From: Blastocatellia bacterium UBA7656 | GTDB lineage: Bacteria; Acidobacteriota; Blastocatellia; UBA7656 | Length of the DNA: 61,249 bases | Direction: 5' to 3' | Assembly: GCA_002483445.1 (NCBI GenBank) | Contig: DLHY01000051.1 | Coordinates: forward strand, 80,267 to 141,515 | Shown here: positions 1 through 6,326 of the stretch, in pieces | How positions within the stretch are numbered: the first letter of the stretch is position 1 | How the letters are laid out: every line of letters begins with the position of its first letter | Position numbers and translations under genes: made by a program | Notes under the pieces: model-generated | Database searches by the model: none | What the model was told of the DNA's origin: nothing | Seen by the model: only the letters and a program-made list of their open reading frames with translations

Positions 1-1
1 A

Positions 2-1525
2 TCAGGCGTCTTTGGATGAAGCGAACTGCTCGCGCAACGTGCGCTTGAGGATTTTTCCCGAAGCGTTCTTGGGCAGATTTTCGAGAAACGCAATCCGCGA
101 CGGCACTTTGAATTTCGTCACGTAACGGCTGATGTGCTGTTTGATCTCTTCTTCCGTGAGCCGATGGCCGGGCTTGATGACGATGGCGGCGCATACCTGC
201 TCGCCGAAGAGTTCATCCATCACGCCGAAGACCGCGGCTTCGGCAACCGAAGGGTGAGTGTATATGCCTTCTTCGATCTCTCGCGGCGAGATGTTTTCTC
301 CGCCCTTGATGATGAGGTCTTTCTTTCGATCAGTGATGTAGACGTATCCATCTTCGTCCATGTAACCGATGTCGCCCGTGTGCAGCCAGCCATCGATGAT
401 CGCCTCGCGCGTGGCCTCTTCTTTGTTGAGATAGCCTTTCATCACGTGCCTGCCGCGAGTGCATATTTCGCCCGCCTCGCGCGGCGGCATCAAGCGATTG
501 TCGAAATCCATTATGCAGACTTCTATGCCTGTGAGCGCGCGCCCGACCGACCCGGTGCGATATTCTTCATCAGGCAGATAGCCTGTCAGAGCGCCCGATG
601 TTTCCGACAAACCATAGCCCTGAAGCAGGCGGCAATCGAACAGACGTTGAAATTCCTGTCGCACCGCTTCCGAAAGAGGTGATGCGCCTGAGCCAACGAG
701 TTCGAGCGAAGACGTGTCATACTTTTCGCGTTCGGGGTGATTGATCAGATAGGTCAGCATCGTGGGAACGACGGCCAATCGCTGGACGCGGAAATCCTGA
801 ATCGTCTCAAGCGTGCGAGTTGGATCGAAGAATCGGAGTATGCGCGAAACGGTTCCGACTCGATAACCGGCGTTCATCACCAGCACTCCGTAAATGTGAC
901 TCAGCGGCAGCACGAGCATAGTGCGATACTGGCCGAGACTTTTTTGATTTTCATAAACCGAATCGGCGACGAACATAAGATTATCGTGAGAGAGCATCAC
1001 TCCCTTTGGATTTCCCGTAGTGCCGGAGGTGTAAAGCAGCATAGCCAGATCGTCTTCCGAGCAATCGATCAGGGTGTCGAGCGGCGTGGCCTTGTCGATT
1101 TCCGGTATGATGTTCGTCGCTCCGGCGACTGCGGTTTCGCCCATCACGAGAAGATGTTTGAAATCCGAAATGCCCTCGACGGCTTCTTTGAGCCGCGCGG
1201 CGAGTTCGGGCGATGTTATGAGATTTCGCGCGCCGCTGTCTTCGATGACGTAGCGGACTTCGCGGGCGTTCCACATGGGAGTGATCGGGATGATGACCGC
1301 GCCGAGTTTCCATACGGCTAAAAAGGCTATCATCACATCGGGCGAATTGAGCATCATCACCACTACACGGTCGCCTCGCCCTATGCCGCGACCAGTGAGC
1401 GCCGAAGCCATGCGGCACGCGCGCTCGTAGAGAGCGACATTGGTGAAGCTCTCGTCTTCGAAGTAGGTGGATGTATAAGCGCCGAATTTTTCGATGTTAT
1501 CGAGAACGAGACGAGCGATATTCAT
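2..1525 (-). CDS. AMP-forming acyl-CoA synthetase
   Basis: A 507-residue member of the ANL superfamily, which activates a carboxylic acid with ATP and then transfers it to CoA in the cytoplasm. The phosphate-binding motif LLYTSGTTGNPKGVMLSH lies near residue 165, followed by the GYGLSETSG adenine pocket, the hinge ITDRKKDLIIKGGE, and the catalytic lysine of NASGKILK near the C-terminus. Length is normal for the family. The ATG at 1525 has AGAGGA just upstream on its own strand. The substrate cannot be read from sequence: fatty acid and aryl acid ligases share these motifs. The aromatic module at 48-54 kb makes an aryl acid thinkable, but it is 45 kb away. It is transcribed divergently from the conflict locus. 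Confidence 0.9.
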   Translation of the reverse strand: MNIARLVLDNIEKFGAYTSTYFEDESFTNVALYERACRMASALTGRGIGRGDRVVVMMLNSPDVMIAFLAVWKLGAVIIPITPMWNAREVRYVIEDSGARNLITSPELAARLKEAVEGISDFKHLLVMGETAVAGATNIIPEIDKATPLDTLIDCSEDDLAMLLYTSGTTGNPKGVMLSHDNLMFVADSVYENQKSLGQYRTMLVLPLSHIYGVLVMNAGYRVGTVSRILRFFDPTRTLETIQDFRVQRLAVVPTMLTYLINHPEREKYDTSSLELVGSGASPLSEAVRQEFQRLFDCRLLQGYGLSETSGALTGYLPDEEYRTGSVGRALTGIEVCIMDFDNRLMPPREAGEICTRGRHVMKGYLNKEEATREAIIDGWLHTGDIGYMDEDGYVYITDRKKDLIIKGGENISPREIEEGIYTHPSVAEAAVFGVMDELFGEQVCAAIVIKPGHRLTEEEIKQHISRYVTKFKVPSRIAFLENLPKNASGKILKRTLREQFASSKDA

Positions 1526-1932
1526 AAAGTCCTCTTGCGCCGGTTGAGTGTTTGAGCGTGAAGCTGCGAAGTCATCTGTCGCCCGGTCAGTCTATTGCTC
1601 GCGCATAAGGGCTGTCAACGCGGCCTTTGAAATCCGACTGAGACGACTTGATTGCGCGCGCTCGGTTGCGGAAGTTCCCATCAGGCATCATCTCATTCAG
1701 GCTATGACTCTCTTTGTGCGACAGACCTGCCATCGTCGCTCTTGATTATTGCGCGCCTGCTGACATAGGATGAGCCTTCTTGCGCGAGTATGTAAACTCG
1801 ACGTTTAGCAGTGCTATTGCTCATAATCTGTCATTGTGAGCGCAGGCAATCGAATTCCTTCTATTCCGCAGTTATTGAGAGCTAACAGAAAACTCATGTC
1901 TTAAATCCAGCGATGTAAACGCGAGGTCACTT
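1526..1932. other. Intergenic region before the conflict locus
   Basis: About 400 bases between the divergent acyl-CoA synthetase and the caspase-like gene. It contains one copy of a 33-bp repeat (1636-1668). No convincing gene is seen on either strand. From 1879 the frame of the caspase-like gene is already open and reads as a charged helix, so the right part of this gap may be coding. Confidence 0.6.
1636..1668 (+). repeat. 33-bp direct repeat, left copy flanking the conflict locus
   Basis: A sequence beginning GACTGAGACG and ending GCTCGGTTG occurs here and, identical over 33 bases and in the same orientation, at 11076-11108. The two copies bracket the whole caspase-to-membrane-protein gene set. 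The bases just outside differ, so the match has sharp ends. Confidence 0.85.
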
Positions 1933-2055
1933 ATTAACAAGTCGCCTGATCAAATCGAGATTGAAGAAGCCGAGAAAGAGCTTGATTCCAAGCTGAAACG
2001 ATATATCGCGGTCAGCAAACAGATTAGGCTTTCCATTGTTGAGGATGAGAAGGTC

Positions 2056-2949
2056 GTGCTTGAAGCAAGACGCGCGGAGATTAACCATCAGGCGCGCGAG
2101 TTGGAAAGCCGCATCGCTGACCTCAAAGCCGGATTGCAGCCGCCTTCTGCTCAAAGCAAGGGACAAGGCACATCGCCGGAAGAGCCTGCCATCGAAGGGC
2201 CGGTAAACAGATGGGCAGTGCTGGTCGGCGTCAATCGTTATGTGGATCAGATCACCTACGGTTCGCTTCACGTCTGCGCCAGAGACGCGGAGGCGATAGC
2301 AGACAGATTGCGCGAGAACGGCTACAAGGGCATCAGCACTTTGACCGACAAAACAGAAAACAAACCGACGCGAAACGAAATTCTGATGGCCTTGCAAACC
2401 ACAGCCGAGCAGACCGCGCCCAACGACCTGTTGCTCTTTTACTTCAGCGGACACGGCGAGGTCGAGAAGAACAAGGGCTATCTGATCGCCCGTGACAGCT
2501 ATCGCCGAAACCTTGAGCAGACTGCCATCGCTCTGTCCGATGTGAAAGAGACGATGCGGAAAGCGGCAGCCAACAAGAAGGTGATAATAATCGATGCCTG
2601 TCACGCGGGAGCGAATCTGGGCGGCAAGGGCGCTCGCGCGATGTCGAAGGAATTCATTCGGGAGGTTTATGAAAAAGCAAGAGGCTGGGCGACGCTCGCT
2701 TCCTGCGAGCAGGATCAGAAAAGCTACGAGTGGATGAAGAAGAATCAAAGCGCCTTCACTCATTTCCTGCTCGAAGCTCTTTCAGGCGAGGCCGATTTTC
2801 ACGGGAACGAATTGATTTCGGCGCAGGATGCGCACCTCTATGTGCTGGATCGCGTGAAGGCATGGGCTGCTGAAAAAAAACTCGCGCAGACGCCCACACT
2901 CGAAGCCATAACCGCCGGAGATATCATTCTGGTTGACTTGCGAAAGTGA
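2056..2949 (+). CDS. Caspase-like (peptidase C14) protease, conflict locus
   Basis: Cysteine protease of the caspase/metacaspase fold. With the GTG at 2056 as start (297 residues), the catalytic His is H133 in YFSGHGE and the catalytic Cys is C182 in IIIDACHAGA; both are intact. The N-terminal ~60 residues are a charged, probably coiled-coil helix. The same frame is open back to 1879 without ATG, GTG or TTG and reads as the same kind of helix (positions 1933-2055). An ATT at 1933 preceded by GAGGT is a possible non-canonical start that would add 41 residues. It is followed after 43 bases by the next gene of a MoxR/vWA locus, where caspases are known as effectors. Substrate unknown. Confidence 0.88.
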   Translation: MLEARRAEINHQARELESRIADLKAGLQPPSAQSKGQGTSPEEPAIEGPVNRWAVLVGVNRYVDQITYGSLHVCARDAEAIADRLRENGYKGISTLTDKTENKPTRNEILMALQTTAEQTAPNDLLLFYFSGHGEVEKNKGYLIARDSYRRNLEQTAIALSDVKETMRKAAANKKVIIIDACHAGANLGGKGARAMSKEFIREVYEKARGWATLASCEQDQKSYEWMKKNQSAFTHFLLEALSGEADFHGNELISAQDAHLYVLDRVKAWAAEKKLAQTPTLEAITAGDIILVDLRK

Positions 2950-2992
2950 GCGATTCAGCCATCCGACACGCTTGAAGACATGCAGGACTGCA

Positions 2993-3973
2993 ATGATGAG
3001 AAGAATCAAAAATATCGAAATCGAGGCGTTGAAGGAAGAAATCGAACTCTTATACATGCGGTATCGCGCTCTGCGCAACCAGATCAAGAAAAAGGCAGGC
3101 GATGATGAGGAAAGAGTACAGCTTGAGTATAGAAAAAAAGAGTTGTGGAATGAGATCGTAGCCAAAGAGGATGAACTGGCTTCCCTCGAAGGCAGATCGA
3201 GCGATTATCTGCACATGATTGATTTCGACCGGGCGGAAGAGATCGCCGACCCGGTGATCAAACGACTCAGGGAAACGGATTCTGCCGCGCTCTTTCTCCT
3301 CCAGAACAGTCAATCTCGCATGGGGCGCTATTATGCCGTGCGACTCAGAAAGCGGTTGGAGGATGTCAGCAGCAACATCATCGATATTTCAATAGAGCCG
3401 GAAGCGATTGGAGGATGCATCGATGAAGCAACCTTACTGCGATACATAGCAGATTCGGAACCTGGCCTGCATTTCGATAAGATGGATGTCGAGACTGCCA
3501 TCGCCAGACTTTGCAGTTCGCCGGGCAACCGGATCATTTTCATCAAGCTGAGCTTCAATGACAATCTGAAAGAGCGCCCGACACTGCTGCCCTGGTTGTT
3601 AAAGGAATTCTGGCACAAGCTCGTCGATCATCTCCATGCGCTTCGCGCCGAGGGCAGACGAGTAAGAGTCGTTCTGACTATAATCGCGCTTCAGGAGCTA
3701 AACACCGATTTGCTCGACAGGGATATGTTCTGCAAGGGAGAGGAATTCGATCAGCGCAGGATCGTAGAGATTCCTCTGGAGATGTGGGACAGGGAAGCGG
3801 TCAAGAACTGGCTCATCGATCATTCCAGACTTCGTTTGACGGAGGCGGAGGCAATCGCGTGGGCCGAAGAGATATGCGCCCACTGCCCGACCGGACTGCC
3901 CTACCTCATCGATACGAGATTGCGACAGAAACTCAATCAAGAGACGTTCGACAAAAAGGAGCCTGCTGAATGA
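2993..3973 (+). CDS. Coiled-coil/inactive-STAND-like protein of the MoxR-vWA locus
   Basis: 326 residues from the ATG at 2993 (a second ATG follows at 2996; an in-frame extension upstream looks non-coding). Residues ~1-75 are a highly charged coiled coil. The rest has alternating strands and helices with hydrophobic stretches such as RIIFIKLSF and VRVVLTIIAL, then IVEIPLEMWDREAVKNWL, like a STAND-type NTPase core. No Walker A (GxxxxGKT) is present. I therefore read it as an inactive STAND-like (iSTAND) domain of the kind reported in NTP-dependent conflict systems; this is fold-level resemblance, not a firm assignment. Its stop overlaps the start of the MoxR gene by four bases (ATGA), so the two are probably translationally coupled. 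Confidence 0.6.
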   Translation: MMRRIKNIEIEALKEEIELLYMRYRALRNQIKKKAGDDEERVQLEYRKKELWNEIVAKEDELASLEGRSSDYLHMIDFDRAEEIADPVIKRLRETDSAALFLLQNSQSRMGRYYAVRLRKRLEDVSSNIIDISIEPEAIGGCIDEATLLRYIADSEPGLHFDKMDVETAIARLCSSPGNRIIFIKLSFNDNLKERPTLLPWLLKEFWHKLVDHLHALRAEGRRVRVVLTIIALQELNTDLLDRDMFCKGEEFDQRRIVEIPLEMWDREAVKNWLIDHSRLRLTEAEAIAWAEEICAHCPTGLPYLIDTRLRQKLNQETFDKKEPAE

Positions 3974-4980
3974 ACGCAAAACGAAAGTATGAGTTCGTCG
4001 GAGACGGGCGCGATCCTTCCATGCGCCACCCGGACGCCCCCAAAACGCCTGAGCCTTACATCCCCTCGAAACGGCTTGTTCGCGCCGTCAACCTGGCTAT
4101 TCATCTTGAGCGCCCTCTGCTGCTCGAAGGCGAAGCCGGGTGCGGCAAGACCCGACTCGCGCGCGCTGTGGCCTGGGAGATGGGACTGCCTTTTTATCCC
4201 TGGTATGTCAATTCGCGCACTCGCATCGAAGACGGGCTTTACTCATTCGACGCCATCGGTCGCCTGCACGATGTTCATATAGAAAAATCGAAAGAGCCGT
4301 CTCATTCGACCGGCGAGCAGAGAGCGCCGCGCAGGAACCCTGACAATCCGGATGAGTATCTGAGATACGGCCCTCTGGCCACCGCCTTCAACACAGTAGA
4401 AGACTATCAGGGCAAGATGTCCCACATACGCAAGCCCTCGACTTCGGATGCTTTCGACAGGGAAGACTATCCCGCCGTCGTCCTCATCGATGAGATCGAT
4501 AAGGCGAACATAGACTTTTCCAACGATCTGCTGACCACCCTCGATGACGAGTACAAGTTCACTATCCCGGAGACCGGCGCGACCATAACCGCAGAGCGCA
4601 AGCCGATCATCTTCATCACCTCCAACCGCGAGAAGGGCGATCTGCCCGAACCCTTCCTGCGCCGCTGCATTTACTTCTACGTCGAATTTCCAGGCGAGAA
4701 GGATTTGAAGAATATAGTCAGAGAACATTACAAGCGCCGAAACGAAGAAGCTCCTTCGACGAAACTCATCGATGCGGCCATCTCCCGATTCATCAATGCC
4801 CGTGCCAAAGCTAGAGCCAAAAGACCGGGTACGAGCGAATTTCTCGACTGGATGAAAGCTCTGCACCGCTTTGAATCCAGACCATACTCCTGGAGCAAAC
4901 TCGCCGAGGGCCGCACAGTGCCGTACAGGGAAGCCCTGTTCAAGAATAAGGAAGACTGGGAAGAGCAGGCCGAATCATAA
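3970..4980 (+). CDS. MoxR-type AAA+ ATPase
   Basis: 336 residues. Walker A is GEAGCGKT at residues 54-61, Walker B is VVLIDEIDKA with D174-E175, sensor 1 is FITSNRE, and the arginine-finger region is FLRRCIY. MoxR proteins act as ATP-driven chaperone-like partners of vWA-domain proteins. Here the stop TAA at 4978-4980 shares its last A with the start of a vWA gene, and the start overlaps the upstream gene, so three genes form one coupled unit. In the ternary conflict systems described by comparative genomics, the MoxR ATPase is thought to set the threshold or remodel the effector complex; that role is inferred here from context. Confidence 0.93.
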   Translation: MNAKRKYEFVGDGRDPSMRHPDAPKTPEPYIPSKRLVRAVNLAIHLERPLLLEGEAGCGKTRLARAVAWEMGLPFYPWYVNSRTRIEDGLYSFDAIGRLHDVHIEKSKEPSHSTGEQRAPRRNPDNPDEYLRYGPLATAFNTVEDYQGKMSHIRKPSTSDAFDREDYPAVVLIDEIDKANIDFSNDLLTTLDDEYKFTIPETGATITAERKPIIFITSNREKGDLPEPFLRRCIYFYVEFPGEKDLKNIVREHYKRRNEEAPSTKLIDAAISRFINARAKARAKRPGTSEFLDWMKALHRFESRPYSWSKLAEGRTVPYREALFKNKEDWEEQAES

Positions 4981-6059
4981 TGTCTGAAATCGATCTGCAC
5001 GAATTGATAATCGCCGCCTTCGCCCAACTGCGCCGCTTGAGTCCAGGGCTGGGGCTGCGCGACCTGCTTGACGCTCTGCGGCTCGCCGACAGCAGCGAGG
5101 AGCTTTCGGATTTGCGAGACGATATCGCTCTGCTCTGGTGTCGCACAGGGGCCGAGCATCAGCAGTTCCTCCGCGCGTGGGAAGAGCGACGAGCGCAGAA
5201 GACGCCTCCCCCGGCTTCAGTAGAAGAGCCGCCGCCGTCGCTCGAAGACAGAGAGCCGCGCGAGCCGAAGGAATCGCTGCCCGCAACTCAACAGCGCGAT
5301 ACTCAACCGCAGATGGAGCCGCCGCCCTCGCCTTCTATTTCAGCCGTCGCCGTCAAACCTCCTTCGCGGCTCCCTCTGCGTTCCGGCCCTGCCGAGTTGA
5401 GCGGCTTTTGGCCCATCTCGCGTCGAACGATGGAGTATGGCTGGGAGTATTTGCGCCGCCCTCGCAGGGACGGTCCGGCCACGATGATCGATGTTGAAGC
5501 GACAGTGGAGAAAGCCGCGCGGCAGGGCTATCTGCTCCGTCCGGTTTATCGTCAGGAGACGAGAGACCATTCGCATCTCGTGCTGCTCATAGACCGCAAA
5601 GGCTCTATGACTCCGTTTCACTCCCTCGCCCGCGATCTGGTCGCGACAGCCGAGCGGGCGCTGGCGGAAGAAAAGATCGGACTCCTGGACATTTATTATT
5701 TTCGCAACGTGGCGACGGACAGTTTTCACAGCGATCCGTATCTTGGCGAGCTTGCTCGAATCGATGGAAGACCGGCGACGATTGATGAATCGCTCGCGCA
5801 TTGCAACCGCGACACCAGGATACTGATCCTGAGCGATGCGGGAGCGGCGCGCGGCAATCGCGCTCTCGGTCGCATAGAAGCGACTGACGACATGATGATT
5901 CATCTTTCGCGGAGGACTAAATACATCGCCTGGGTCAATCCCATGCCCGAAAAGCGATGGCGCGGGACTTCGGCCTCTGTCATCGCTCGAATGGTTCCGA
6001 TGTTCGAGATGACGAAACTCGGCTTTCACGGCGCGATTCGCGCATTGCGCGGGCGGTAA
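4980..6059 (+). CDS. vWA-domain protein with SAV_2336-type N-terminus
   Basis: 359 residues. Residues ~1-65 (LGLRDLLDALRLA, DIALLWC) resemble the SAV_2336-related N-terminal region often found in such loci. Residues ~70-135 are a proline/glutamate-rich linker. A vWA domain follows, with LVLLIDRKGSM holding the first MIDAS residues: D205, K207, S209. The canonical motif is DxSxS, so the middle Ser is replaced by Lys, which may alter metal binding. A second acidic site sits in ILILSDAG. The start overlaps the MoxR stop (TAATG). MoxR plus vWA pairs are a recognised functional couple; the target here is unknown. Confidence 0.88.
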   Translation: MSEIDLHELIIAAFAQLRRLSPGLGLRDLLDALRLADSSEELSDLRDDIALLWCRTGAEHQQFLRAWEERRAQKTPPPASVEEPPPSLEDREPREPKESLPATQQRDTQPQMEPPPSPSISAVAVKPPSRLPLRSGPAELSGFWPISRRTMEYGWEYLRRPRRDGPATMIDVEATVEKAARQGYLLRPVYRQETRDHSHLVLLIDRKGSMTPFHSLARDLVATAERALAEEKIGLLDIYYFRNVATDSFHSDPYLGELARIDGRPATIDESLAHCNRDTRILILSDAGAARGNRALGRIEATDDMMIHLSRRTKYIAWVNPMPEKRWRGTSASVIARMVPMFEMTKLGFHGAIRALRGR

Positions 6060-6326
6060 AGAGATTTTAGATTTGCGATCATTGATTTCAGATCGAATCG
6101 CAAATCCGAAATCTAAAATCGGTAGTGGTGAAAAAGTAATGCTGAGGGATGATGAATTCCAATCGGGCTATAGCGAAAAGCTCGTTCACCGCCGAGACGC
6201 AGAGCGCGCAGAGACAGCGCAGAGAAGAAAAAAACTCTGCGTTCCCTCGGCGGTCTCTGCGCCTCGGCGGTGAATTTGCCTCTATCAGTCGAGCCTTACT
6301 TTTTCATCACTACCCTAAAATCTAAA
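6060..6326. other. Gap between vWA and TPR-FGS genes
   Basis: This gap is filled by repeats. 6062-6120 is an imperfect palindrome of a 'TTTAGATTT...AAATCTAAA' type. A nested inverted repeat follows (6120-6316). No separate gene is supported, although open frames cross the region. Confidence 0.6.
6120..6316. repeat. Nested inverted-repeat element (MITE-like)
   Basis: Outer arms GGTAGTGGTGAAAAAGTAA (from about 6121) and TTACTTTTTCATCACTACC (ending about 6315) are complementary with one mismatch. Inside them, TTCACCGCCGAGACGCAGAG (6186-6205) pairs with CTCTGCGCCTCGGCGGTGAA (6253-6272), also with one mismatch. The element is bordered on both sides by AAATCTAAAAT, which looks like a duplicated target. 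It sits directly before the TPR-FGS start codon and probably shapes its 5' leader. Confidence 0.7.

Noticed and set aside
981..1418. A 145-codon minus-strand frame within the acyl-CoA synthetase region
   Set aside because: It is an alternate-frame shadow, Arg/Ser/His-rich, inside a gene with clear motifs.
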